A stretch of 64,000 nt of DNA, taken from positions 18,024,089 through 18,088,088 of the forward strand of contig JAJEKV010000005.1 in the NCBI GenBank assembly GCA_021234155.1. The letters run 5' to 3'. Shown piece after piece: positions 53,846 through 64,000 of the stretch. The notes below the pieces were generated by a model. The model did not search any database. It saw nothing but the letters and a program-made list of their open reading frames with translations, and was not told the DNA's origin. This DNA is from Isoetes taiwanensis (taxonomy: Eukaryota > Streptophyta > Lycopodiopsida > Isoetales > Isoetaceae). Positions within the stretch are counted from its first letter, which is position 1; the number at the start of each line of letters is the position of its first letter. The translations under genes and the position numbers were made by a program.

Positions 53846-56800
53846 ATGGCGTGCAGCAAGCAGACCCGGCAGGATCTGCTATGTCTTATCAAGGGAGCCG
53901 GATTAGACCTTGCTGCTTTATGCAAGAAAGAAGGAGAAACACTGGCACAGCCTAGTAAGGCATTCTTGAACAGGGTTGTGGAGAAGTTTAATCTTCTTGG
54001 GCCTCCAAAAAGCAAGAAGAGTGATGGAATACTAAAATTTGTGTCACAAGGTGATGGAAGCACTAAGGAGGCAGAGGATGCAAGCGTGAGCATTGTAGCT
54101 GAATCCATTGGGATAAACCGAGATCAGGACTTAGAGGAGGATGACGAAATGGAGATTCTGCTAAACCAGGTTTTCTATTAATTATTGAATGGCTTAAGGC
54201 AGCTGACTAAGTGCTGTAACCTGCACACTTACTAATCTGCTTTATTCAGTGATAATTCTGATTTTAAGTAAGCTTTTAAACTGTAAATTGGTGAAGGGCT
54301 TTAAGCCATGTTAAGACCATTGCTTACCTGCTAATCCCTTTCAGTATTACCCATTTTTGGCTAATGTTTGATTGGTTGGATTGCAGGTAACCGGTCTTAC
54401 ATCTCCAGTTTTCTTTTTGAACTTTGGATGTTTGGAGACTGCATGCTACATAAGGAAGAGCAAACTGGTCACAACTCACAGACATTACATACTATTCTGT
54501 TTGATTTTGTTACATTTTATCTTTTCGAAGTAAAGGTAAACTTTATGCACTTGATGTATGGTAATCATGCTCATATTATGGCTGTATGATGGCTGATTGG
54601 ATACTACTGTTCAAGGCATTAAACACTGTAAGCCTTTATTTCTGGTTTGTCAAGTTTAATGGAAGGAAACATCATTCTACATATCAAGCTCTCTTAATAA
54701 GGACTAGTTAATATGTTTCATATAATAGAACTGGTGTATGAGTAGATGAATGTTAAACAGAGTTAATCGTGGCATTTCAGCTTGCCTGCTAGCATTTAAC
54801 AGTAATATCCTGCATGTAAGAACAGCATGGAATGCCAGTAATATGGATGAATTTAAGTTCATGATTATGTGCTACCATATTAGTTAGTAAAATTAAGAAT
54901 CAAAGTGATCTTACGTAATTAATACTAGTATAAATCTGCTCAGAAGTGTTGAACAAATAAGATGAAATTTAGGATGGCTTGATGGTCAGTAAGGAAGAAA
55001 TTGTGAATAGTTGTTGGGTCTGATATTAATATAAAGTAACCTTATGCTTGTAATATAGAGTGTACAGTAGGCATGTTAGCTCTTGGTACTTGTTCCTTTT
55101 TTAGGCGATACCAGAGCAACTAGTTTAAATCCAAGGAACGGTAAGGCTTGAGTGTATTAGGGCTATTGTAAGTAATAAGTAATAAGTTGTAGCATTAAAC
55201 CGGTCCTGAGTTGTAGATAAGGAAAAAAGATGGCCTAGCTTTCAATGAATAATAATTTGGACCCAGGATTCCTGTTTAAACAGTGGACATGGCTTTTATT
55301 GGATATTCTTAGCATTAAAAAACAGGGGTTACTGGCAGTAGGATAGGCACACATGACATGTGGCTATGGTGATTAGATGAAGTAAGTGATGTGTTCAAGG
55401 CTGAAAATATTATCAGTCACATATTTGACAATATGGTTGTAAGGTGAGTGTTTCTTCATTAAAATTAAAGTCTGGTGTCTATTTAAAGGAAAACATGGTA
55501 TAATGGATCCCCAAAGTTCCCCCAACCGAAAGGCTGGGGACTGATAAGTTCTTAGGCCTTTTGGCTTTAGAATGTCTTAGTCTTTTGGCTAAGGCCAAGT
55601 ATATATATTCTCTGATTTCAGGACATTGGTTCAACTAATGTGGGCTTTGGGGATCTAAGTCTCTAAGTATCTAAGTTTCTAAGGATCTATGATTGTAAAC
55701 TTTGCCTGGTGTAGGATATTTCTGGTTTAAACAGGCCAAGGCATCTCTTTATTGAGTATGGATATCATAAGTAAACTAATTGTTCCTAATATTTCAGGAA
55801 GGAAACAGCAATGCAAAGGACGTTGTAACTGACATGGCCAACCAGCACAGTAATGAAGCTCAACCTTCAGAGTATTATACAAAGTGGGACCAGGAACTAG
55901 CTGAAATGGGATATGGGTATTCTCGTATTATTCCACCAAATATGGCAGTGCAGGTAGTGCTGGCATGCGTGCTGAAACCAGAAGTGCACAAGTATTTTCT
56001 AAAAAGGGAGGCATTCCTTGAGGATAACGAAATTTCAGTGATCACATTTCTCGGCATCAATAATATGTTTGACCTGGTGAACAAACTAAATGCAGCTGGT
56101 AGTGATACAGTTGCATGCATGAAGTTAGTGGACGAGGTGTACCAAGCACTACCTGCAGCACATAGCGAAGCTGAAATTAGAGAAGTGCAAGATGTGCTGA
56201 CTTTCATCAGATGCTCTACTGCACTGGAAATGGCAAATGAATTCAAAGTGACTAATCCCAGGGTTAAAAACAAGAAGGTAAGCATTGAGCAGCCCAAAGA
56301 ACCAGAGCCAGTCCGACTTAATAACTGTTTATTCAATATGAGTATGTTGCCAGAGGAGAAAAGAATGGCTATCTTGAATAAAGGCAGCAAAAGCACAGAT
56401 CTGGAAAATGAACAGCAGGCCTGCAACTTGCTTGAGGATTATAACGTCAAGGCCTTAACATTGAGCAATTGTGGCACTTGCCCTGTTATGTCAGCCAGGT
56501 TAGTGGAACTGCATGGCGTTAAGGTTAAACATGCTCTATGGGAAACCAAGAATTTGGGCATTCTTGCACCTATTAGTATTGATACATGGAAAGTCCTGTG
56601 CAATATCACTGAAGCCGAGGAAGTACAAGCTTACAAGGACGCTGAGTCCTTTAATAGAAGGATTGGCAAGGAAGAAGTTCGCCTGCCATGCAAGGATACA
56701 ACGTTTTTTGGAAAAAAATGTAATAAAAGTAACGGGATCTGGCTTGGACAGAAAGGGCACATGGCGAAAAAGTCCGAAGAAAGAGAACCTTTCTATATAG

Positions 56801-57405
56801 TGAAGTTGTGGAGGACTTTCTGCCCTTTCTTCAAATGTAAGTGTGACAAATTCAGCAAAAAAACAGCAGGTGGATGCAATGACAACATAACATGGTATGA
56901 TCATGCAGTATGGTTTTTGATGAACAATACGCACATTTTATGGCCTCATGAGAGTTGTGCAAGTAGGTTCTGCCACTTTTATACCATGATGAACAGCAAA
57001 ACCATGAGAAAAGGGGCTATAGCATTTCTGGCTTATTTGAAAGTCAGGGAGACATTGATCAGCATGACCTCCAGAATGGCAGAAAATAAGAAAACAGACT
57101 TCAAGGATGTCTTTGGGAACACAAAATTGGTTGACATCTTGGAAAAAACCATTAAGAATGCAAAATTCATGGAAGAATACCCTCCTTTGGATGCGGATGG
57201 AAATGTTTTCAAAACATACAAAAGAAAAACTAATCCAATTGAAGATGATGAAGTCATGATAGTGATGCCACCAAAACCAAGACAGAGCAGAAATGGAAAT
57301 GCTACAAACACCCCAACTACTACTAGTGGAGTGGAACAAGCATCTGATAATGTACCCCAACTACTACTAGTGGAGTGGAACAAGCATCTGATCTGTGTAG
57401 ATTAG
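53846..57405 (+). CDS. Uncharacterised two-exon gene, about 643 codons
   Basis: Exon 1 is 53846-54169, starting MACSKQTRQDLLC and ending DDEMEILLNQ at a 'cag|gttttc' donor. Exon 2 is 55798-57405, starting EGNSNAKDVV after a 'tatttcag' acceptor. Both borders are phase 0, so the join is clean, across a 1.63-kb intron. Exon 1 is helical and ends in an acidic stretch (LEEDDEMEI). Exon 2 holds a long helical part ('KWDQELAEMGYGYSRIIPP'), then a cysteine-bearing part with CGTC, 'FCPFFKCKCDKFSKK', 'HESCASRFCHFY' and basic stretches. The C terminus has KRKTNPIEDDE and a Thr-rich tail. No signal peptide or membrane segment is seen. A 44-bp tandem duplication (57311 and 57355) shifts the last 20-odd residues into another frame. 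An alternative exon near 54388-54530 cannot be excluded. I do not recognise the family. Confidence 0.6.
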
Positions 57406-57763
57406 GGCCATAAGTGTCGGTTGAATGCTGCAGGATGGGACCTTTGGGGCCTGTGTTGGATGCCAGAAACTTCTCCAGGCCATGGAATGTTGTTTTCAGC
57501 ATTGGGTCGTGGTGCTTGTAATGGGTTATGGTTTTACCGAGAAGAATAGACTGGTATTTGTATTGGGTCAATTAGTCTGGCAGGCATTAGAAAGACGAAG
57601 GGCAAGAAACAGTAGTTATAGGGTTCGCAAATTAATTAGTTCGCAAATTATTCCTTCTCTTATTCTCTTATTGTTTCTTTGCGACCGTGCAGTGGAGAGG
57701 AAAACTGAGTACTTCGTTGGAAATTTTAAAATTGGAGAACTGGAATCAAGAAGGCAGGAGACA
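57406..57763. other. 3' flank of the unknown gene
   Basis: A 158-codon open frame spans 57425-57901 but looks like chance or 3' UTR, apart from its last part, treated in the next entry. Confidence 0.4.
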
Positions 57764-58060
57764 ATGGCAGTTCAAGCACAGTACCCCTTAAATATCCCGG
57801 TTGCTGATTTTTGCATCGCACGTGAGAGTTTGAATTCATATTCTTGCGTTGATCTAACCCAAATCATTTTTATATTTGATGTCACGTGCAAACTACTCTA
57901 GAGTTGCATGGGCTGCGAAATCATCAATTGGGTCGTTGCCTAATATGTAATTTGCAATGCAACAGGGCGGCTAGGGGCTATGCAAATGGAAACATGAACC
58001 TTATGAATCCGTTTGGACTAGCACCCAATTTGGAGGACATGCAATACCGGTTTTCAGGGG
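57764..58060 (+). CDS. Possible BOI-type RING E3 ligase, first exons only
   Basis: An ATG at 57764 gives MAVQAQYPLNIPVADFC, which resembles the conserved N terminus of plant BOI-family ligases (MAVQAQYPSN...), ubiquitin ligases involved in stress and gibberellin responses. A donor-like 'gtgaga' lies at 57822, and after an acceptor 'caacag' at 57965 a second stretch reads 'AARGYANGNMNLMNPFG'. No RING finger is found in the 5 kb that follow, so if real this is a fragment or a gene with very long introns. The identification rests on about ten residues. Confidence 0.3.
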
Positions 58061-59551
58061 GCTGGCACATCAAACCCGCTTCTCCTCTTCAATCCAAGTA
58101 TGATGGGGGCTTTGCACCTCTGTCTTTGTTTTCTTTTGTTTGTGTTCCTTTTTTTTTTGTTTGGAAGGCGTTAGGGTGAGATTCATGTCATTTTTTTCAT
58201 TTGGAACTATACTATGACAAGGCGGTGTTGTTTTGAGATCATTGTGAGAGCCATAATCGATCATCTCTTATTGCATATCCAGTTCCGTAGATTCTGCTCG
58301 AAAGACTGCTCTGTTAAAAAGCGATCCACATTGCTAAATGAAAATGAAGCGAGAATTCTTGTTGAATTTGAATAGCTCCAACAAAATACCACGAATTGGA
58401 TCTTTTTCGCACAACATCATCGATAGCAAAGATCATCGCCATCATCATCATCAATGAAGAACGTCGATATCTTGATGGGTGCACCATGGTCGAGGTGAAC
58501 CATAAATTCTAAGTCCGAACAACAAAGGGCAATAAAATGCCTAGAAGCGCAATAGAGCCTTTGCATCTCTGAGGTATCTAGGATTCCATTTATATCATTT
58601 TCATTCCTCTGTCAGTTTAAAAATTGTAACCCTTGCCTTGGTATATTCAGGACATGAGGGTGCAATTGTGTGTTCAGATAGAATGGGTGCAATTGTGTGT
58701 TCAGATAGACTGGGGGAAGTGAGACATTTGTTTTGAGAAAATGGGTTGTGCATAACCCGTGCCAATGTTATCACCCACGATCCATGGAAATGAATGTATT
58801 TTAAAATGAATGTATTTTCGTGATTGATGCTGAAAGAAATCCTCTTAACATGCAAGATCAGGGCTTCAACTCTCTAAAATACATTCATATGGACGATAAA
58901 ATCATATTCTATTCTATTCTATTCTCTAATATCTAGCATTATTACCCGTTTTTTCCTTTATCTTGCTATTTAATGTAGAACCTGGTACATAATGTTTCTG
59001 AGATCTAGTAGGAATACCACATTTTGAAATATTTATTCTTTTTTGGGTGTTAAACAATCTTCTTTGGTATTTCAGTCTGGCATGCATTGTTTTGATTAAT
59101 CGATTCGCTACCAAATTTATAGGCATTCGTGAGACAAATGTCGTGCATGTCCTATTGCATTGCTTTTGCCTTTTAAGGTGCTTCATATTCCACTGGTTGG
59201 TAATGTTTACTTTGCATACTTGTTATGGTAGTGCAGATATTTCATACTACAGTGAATGTTTGATGCTACAGTATTCGCTATGCCATGCATATTCAATATG
59301 TTTATAATGATGCGACAGTATTTGATATGCCATGTAAGTTCAATAAATTGTGGCAATATGTTGATATCTCTATCGATTCTCTATCGATTCTCACATAATA
59401 ATCATATGATGAAAATTATGCAAGTGTTTGGTTTGTATTAAATGCTTTTCTATTTTTTTCGTCAATCTTTACACAATTCCTAAGGCCATTAAAGTTTTCC
59501 TCCTTTTGTTGGGGCCGAAGAATCAATTTTAAGGTTGCCCTAAGGGGGCAA
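58061..59551. other. No recognisable gene
   Basis: AT-rich sequence. 'gggtgcaattgtgtgttcag' occurs twice in tandem (58658 and 58685), and a small (ATTCT)n microsatellite lies near 58905-58925. Confidence 0.4.
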
Positions 59552-59699
59552 ACCCTTGTTTATATGGGTTTATGGGATATTCCAAGTATATGCGGTATAT
59601 GCTTGGGATATGCTAATATTTACTAAAAACCTTGTTGGCCGTGGCGGTCATTTATGTTGAGGGAGCTCCTCACGGGAACCAGGTTAGCCGGTGTTCTAA

Positions 59700-59990
59700 T
59701 CTTGGTGTTCTAATCAGTAGCTCCAAAATCTTTGGACTCAAGGTTTCGCAAATTGAGCAAGTTGTGGGCTGTTCCTTCAAGTTTTACTCGAGGAAGATGT
59801 GCATTCTCATGCCCCTTGGATTTTCTTATCTTGCGGGAAGAGATACGTCGAATCGCAAACCATCGTATATTGGTTGAGGATTTTGCGAAGACCTACTTAG
59901 GGGTAGACAAGATTTTAGGAATTGAAATCGAAGTCACTAAGGGTGGAACCGCTACTGATTCTTGAAAAACACAGGGTTTTAGTTGAGGTA
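59700..59990 (+). pseudogene. Glycerol-3-phosphate acyltransferase fragment, copy 1
   Basis: In shifting frames it reads '[14 protein letters not shown]', then 'PKFYSEDVHS' (with errors), '[20 protein letters not shown]' and 'EIEVTKGG'. This is the HAD-like N-terminal domain of land-plant sn-2 GPATs (GPAT4-8/RAM2 type), which make cutin or suberin monomers at the ER. The acyltransferase HX4D block is not present nearby. It is broken by frameshifts and joined to PPR sequence about 650 bp downstream, so it is a fragment. Confidence 0.7.
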
Positions 59991-60619
59991 TTACTCTTTG
60001 TTTTCCGATAGAACGAGCACTTTCGAAGTTATGCATCTTGACCTTTTCTTATCATTGCAATAATGCTGGTTATCAATTCTAGTTTGTGCTATTTCAACTA
60101 GCTGATGTAGTTTTATTGTTCATAGGCGTTTAGTATAAGATATAACATAGTAACTTGAGCCTTACATTGCGGTGGCTTTGACATTAATTGGTGGAGTTCA
60201 ACATGTGGATGCCTCCGGAACAAGAAATGAGGGGAGTCACACTTGCTCCTTGTTGGGTATCCGGTGCGATGCTTAGAATCGTCGACGACTAATTCAAACA
60301 TCTAACAAGCAATGGAAAACTTCGGCAGTCTTGGCAAGTCACGATTTTGAAGTATGCGCAAAACTGAGTCATCGATCTCATCATTACTGTTGGGCTTGGA
60401 AGTACTAGTCTTTGGACTTACCGTGACAATTTGTAAAGGATGGGGGTGAGCAAAGACAAAGGCGACAACAAAGCCATGTGTAGCCAAGCCAAAGTTACAT
60501 TTGTTGCATCCTTTTTCTAGACATATCGTTGGTGCCTTGTGTGTCATCCTTGTTATTCTTGCTCTTATGTCTATATTTCTGTCATTACTTAAGAGTTCAT
60601 GGAACATCATGATTCTTTG

Positions 60620-60978
60620 ATATGACCTTCAAGGACTTCTCAAGGAGGCATTTGAACTTTTTGAGCAAATGCCTACAAAGGAATGTGGTGTCATGGACAA
60701 CCATGATTGGCGCATTATGTCAAAAGATGGTTATGTAAAGAAGGCCATGGAACTTTTAAAGAGATGCCCGAAGCGAAGCGTGGTATCTTGGAATGCAATT
60801 ATTGCAAGGTATGCCCAACAGTAGGGGCTGTATGGAAGAAGCTCTTAAACTTTTTGAGCAAATGCGAGCGTGATATAATTTCATGGAATGCAATGATCTC
60901 GAGGTTATGCCGGACAAGGGAATTTTGACATTGCCTTAACTTTGTTTAAACAGATGCTCGAGCATGATATAGTTTAGA
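60620..60978 (+). pseudogene. PPR gene 5' fragment, truncated copy
   Basis: Contains 'LLKEAFELFEQMP', 'AMELLKRCPKRSVVSWNAII' and 'SWNAMIS', typical 31-residue PPR units, with several frame breaks. It stops where the duplication ends at 60978. Confidence 0.75.
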
Positions 60979-62411
60979 TCCCTTGTTTATATGGGTTTAT
61001 GGGATATTCCAAGTATATGCGGTATATGCTTGGGATATGCTAATATTTACTAAAACCCTTGTTGGCCGTAAAACCGGGCGGTCATTTATGTTTGGGGAGC
61101 TCCTCACCGGGAACCGGTTAAGCGGTGTTCTAATCTTGGTGTTCTAATCTGTAGCTCAAAATCTTTGGACTCAAGGTTTATAAATTGAGCAAGTTGCGAG
61201 GGGCTGTTCCTTCCAAGTTTTACTCGGAAGATGTGCATTCTCATGCCTGCGGATTTTCTTATCTTGCGGGAAGAGATCGTCGTAAGCGCAAACCATCGTT
61301 ATATTGGTTGAGGATTTTGCGAAGACCTACTTAGGGGTAGACAAGATTTTAGGAACTGAAATCGAAGTCACTAAAGGGTGGAACGCTACGATTCTTGAAA
61401 AAACTGGGGTTTTAGTTGAGGTATTACTTGTTGTTTTCACGATAGAACGAGCACTTTTCGAGTTATGCATCTTGACCTTTTCTTATCGTGCAATAATCTT
61501 TGGTTATCAATTCTAGTTTGTGCTATTTCAACTAGGCGATGTAGTTTTATTGTTCATAGGCGGTTTAAATTATAAGATATAACATAGTAACAAATAGCCT
61601 TACATTGCGGTGGCTTTGACATTAATTGGTGGAGTTCAACATGTGGATGCCTCGGAACAAGAGTGCGAGGGGAGTCACACTTGCTCCTTGTTGGGTATCA
61701 CGGTGCGATGCTTAGAATCGTCGACGACTAATTCAAACATCTAACAAGCAATGGAAAACTTACGCAGGTCTTGGCAAGTCCGCGATTTTTGAAGTATGCA
61801 GCAAAACCGAGTCATCGATCTGTCATTACGTTGGGCTTGGAAGTACTAGTCTTTGGACTTACCGTGGCAATTTGTAAAGGATGGGGGTGAGCAAAGACAA
61901 GGCGACAACAAAGCCATGTGTAGCCAAGCCAAAGTTATTTGTTGCATCCTTTTTCTAGACATATCGTTGGTGCCTTGTGTGTCATCCTTGTTATTCTTGC
62001 TCTTATGTCTATATTCTCTGTCATTACTTAAGAGTTCATGGAACATCATGATTCTTTGCATATGACCTTCAAGGACTTCTCAAGGAGGCATTTGAACTTT
62101 TGAGCAAATGCCGCCATACAGAATGTGGTGTCATGGACAACCATGATTGGCGCATTATGTCGGCATGGTTATGTAAAGAAGGCCATGGAACTTTTAAAGA
62201 GATGCACGAAGCGAAGCGTGGTATCTTGGAATGCAATTATTGCAAGGTATGCCCATGAGGGGCTGTATGGAAGAAGCTCTTAAACTTTTTGAGCAAATGC
62301 ACGAGCGTGATATAATTTCATGGAATGCAATGATCTCGGGTTATGCCGGACAAGGGAATTTTGACATTGCCTTAACTTTGTTCAAGCGGATGCACGAGCA
62401 TGATATAGTTT
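60979..62411 (+). repeat. 1.43-kb tandem duplication, copy 2
   Basis: Direct copy of 59552-60978, immediately adjacent. Typical differences: 'atctcgggttatgcc' at 62333 against 'atctcgaggttatgcc' in copy 1, where the PPR codons call for 'atctcaggttatgct'. Confidence 0.9.
61140..61420 (+). pseudogene. Glycerol-3-phosphate acyltransferase fragment, copy 2
   Basis: Same fragment as at 59700-59990. The longest clean part is '[20 protein letters not shown]' plus VTKGWNAT and LEKTGVLVE. Upstream bases give 'FYSEDVHSHA' with a frame change. The fragment ends at an apparent donor after GVLV ('gtattac'). Confidence 0.75.
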
Positions 62412-63324
62412 CGTGGAATGCCATGGTTGCGCTTTATGCACAGCAAGGAATGCTCAAAGAAGCCTTTGGTCTTCTTGCAGAAATGCCAGAACCTAACATT
62501 GTGACATGGAATACCCTTCTTGTAGCTCATGCCAACATGGGCAGTTCAGACAAGCATCTGAAATTTTTGAACAAATGCCTCAAAGGGATGTTATCTCCTG
62601 GAATGCCATGATTACAGCTTATGCTCAGGAAGGATATTTCATGGATGCCCTTGAAGTTTTTGAGAAAATGCCCCAAAGGAATATGGTCTCTTGGAACTCT
62701 ATCCTTGTAGTCTATGCCCAGCAGGGATTGTTTGATGAGGCTCTTAAAATTTTTGAAACAATGCCTCGGCGGGACATTGTGTCATGGAATACCATGGTTT
62801 CAGCATATGTCCAGGAAGGAAACTTGAAGGAGGCCTTTTACCTCTTTAGACAAATGCCTGAAACGAATGTAGTTTCATGGAACATCATGGTTGCTGCATA
62901 TGCACATCATGAATATCTCAAGGATGCCTTTGAGCTCTTTAAACAAATGCCTCAAAAGAAACACAGTTTCGTGGAATGTCATCTTTATGCCTTATGCGAC
63001 CATGGATTATCTAAAAAGGCCATCCAGTTCTTCAATGAAATGCCCGACAGGAATATCATTTCTTGGACAATAATGATCAGCGTGCATGCTAGGCAAGGCA
63101 ACTTCAATAAAGCCTCCCAACTTTTTGAGGAAATGCCTTGGAAGGATGTTGTTTCATGGTCTTCCATGGTAGCTGCATATGCGCAGCATGGTAATGGTAA
63201 GGGTGCGGTTAAAATTTTGCATAAGATGGTGCAAGAAGGGATCAAACCAGATGCAGTGACTTTGGACAGTATTATCTTTGCGTGCGCTGCTATGTTCGGG
63301 CTCAATACAAGATATTTCATCTGA
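62090..63324 (+). CDS. PPR protein (P/S-type repeats), frameshifted in this assembly
   Basis: About twelve to thirteen consecutive 31-residue units, for example 'LFEQMHERDIISWNAMISGY', 'EMPEPNIVTWNTLLVAHA', 'FEKMPQRNMVSWNSILVVYA', 'FRQMPETNVVSWNIMVAAYA' and 'FEEMPWKDVVSWSSMVAAYA', ending in a longer unit 'KMVQEGIKPDAVT'. PPR proteins bind organelle RNA, and this SWN-rich class is typical of plant RNA-editing and processing factors. No E or DYW domain follows before the stop at 63322, so the protein is short or truncated. A single-base loss near 62530 (gccc to gcc) separates the two open frames, and a compensating pair of shifts occurs near 62960-62990. The 5' end lies in the duplicated block and the start codon is uncertain. 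Confidence 0.85.
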
Positions 63325-63689
63325 AACATTATCCACCATAGCTCTCGCATGACGAACCAATTGGCTCAAGCTATAGGCTGCCGGTGTAATCAGAATTATC
63401 AGAGTTAAGCTACTCTTCCAAGTGCACTCTTAAATTCAAAACGCAGATTGATGCAATTGGAACATGTAAAGACAGAGTGAAAACTTGTTTGGACATGAGG
63501 AGTATTAAAGCTTAATATCTTAGATTCTATTGCGTAACATTTGTGTGTTGCAGATATTACATGTCTCTTGCAAAGATGCAAGAAAGAGAGAAGCTTAGAT
63601 TATGGAAAGCGTTTGCACATGCATATTCTTAATAACAGGCTTGAGATTCATAGATATCTTAGAACCCACGTTGGTCCACATGTATGACA
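63325..63689. other. Between PPR pieces; no clear gene
   Basis: Mostly non-coding. The bases just after the stop show no clear PPR continuation. An 'ag'-ending T-rich stretch near 63550 could be an intron end. Confidence 0.35.
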
Positions 63690-64000
63690 AAGGTGGATCT
63701 TCTGTAGAGGCACCAGACACTGCCCATTAGAAACGTTGTGTTCGTTGTGTTATACAACTCATTACTTGCAGGAAATGCAAAAAATGGATATGGTCGTGAA
63801 GCACTGAAATGTTTTGAAGAAATGAAACAGGAGGGCATTGCTCCAAGTGCCGTCATATTTGTTTGCACCTTAAAAGCTTGTGGAATCATGGCGAATATTG
63901 ATAGGGGTCGTGATTTACATAAGCAAATAGGGCAAAGAGGACTCGAAACAGATCCTTTTGTTGGAAACACTTTAGTTGACACTCCCCGAAGCATAGGATT
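63690..64000 (+). pseudogene. PPR fragment running off the window
   Basis: From 63720 the frame reads 'LPIRNVVFVVLYNSLLAGNA' and 'YGREALKCFEEMKQEGIAPS', then 'LKACGIMANIDRGRDLHKQI' and 'DPFVGNTLVD'. This is a PLS-type PPR series. Before 63707 the expected 'YAKCGSVEEA' unit is present but out of frame ('YDKGGSSVEAP'), and after VD the consensus MYAKCG reads TPRSIG. It may be the first part of a neighbouring gene or the continuation of the PPR gene after an intron. Confidence 0.7.

Larger units (their letters stand above)
59552..60978 (+). repeat. 1.43-kb tandem duplication, copy 1
   Basis: Starts 'cccttgtttatatgggttta' and recurs from 60979. It contains a GPAT fragment and the 5' part of a PPR gene. 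It ends abruptly inside the PPR reading frame ('gagcatgatatagttt'), where copy 2 continues into the rest of the PPR gene. Confidence 0.9.

Noticed and set aside
55550-55620. U2 snRNA-like 'cttttggctaaggccaagta'
   Set aside because: Similarity covers only about 35 bases with mismatches and the rest of U2 is absent. The segment also forms a simple self-complementary repeat.
55875-56426. 183-codon open frame antisense to the unknown gene
   Set aside because: Shadow of the plus-strand exon, with no family resemblance.
57425-57901. 158-codon open frame after the unknown gene
   Set aside because: No similarity except for the final MAVQAQYPLN stretch, which is better read as the start of a separate exon.

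Overview
This window looks like nuclear DNA of a land plant, most likely a seed-free one such as a fern or lycophyte. The support is a pentatricopeptide-repeat (PPR) gene made of 31-residue units of the MPxRDVVSWNxM type, several spliced plant gene fragments with GT/AG borders, and AT-rich sequence full of mobile elements. The species cannot be fixed from the sequence. There is no bacterial or organelle gene layout.

The window has three kinds of content. (1) Gene fragments recognised from translated motifs: a JmjC histone demethylase (2.55-3.06 kb, +), a small purple acid phosphatase (6.7-7.2 kb, -) followed on the same strand by exons I cannot name, folylpolyglutamate synthase (11.6-12.0 kb, +), an intronless ribosomal protein eL24 copy (15.25-15.73 kb, +), an ASG2/WDTC1-type WD40 fragment present twice in a 2.4-kb tandem duplication (17.0-21.8 kb), a glycerol-3-phosphate acyltransferase fragment present twice (59.7 and 61.1 kb), a possible BOI-type RING ligase start (57.8 kb), and PPR sequence (60.6-61.0, 62.1-63.3 and 63.7-64.0 kb). 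Most are truncated or frameshifted. (2) One apparently intact gene of unknown function, with two exons of matching phase and about 643 codons (53.85-57.41 kb). (3) A large amount of element DNA.

The element DNA is the striking part. A family of long arms, each with an end domain of about 500 bp followed by 0.7-2.3 kb of degenerate tandem 'agaatct' repeats, appears in both orientations. At 49.4-53.0 kb two arms face each other around a pure (TA)64 tract and make a palindrome of about 3.5 kb. At 35.6-41.25 kb a second, rearranged palindrome occurs. Single arms lie at 8.7-10.4 and 41.25-42.6 kb, and smaller remnants elsewhere. Nearly every junction between unlike modules in the window falls in a (TA)n tract, as if (TA)n were a joint at which arms and other DNA are inserted or exchanged. 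A second arm family (0.2, 10.5, 26.7, 32.6 kb) and a third (8.34-8.65 inverted to 14.95-15.22 kb) follow the same rule.

Two cautions apply. Five segments are tandemly or closely duplicated (580 bp, 2.4 kb, 477 bp, 3.0 kb, 1.43 kb). The differences between copies often fall on CAG/CTG, which read as CGAG, CGG or ACG in the other copy. That suggests base-calling error at CHG-methylated cytosines in an unpolished long-read assembly, so some frameshifts and even some duplications may be artefacts. Regions 32.8-35.0 and 53-57.5 kb keep intact CAG/CTG and may be unmethylated.
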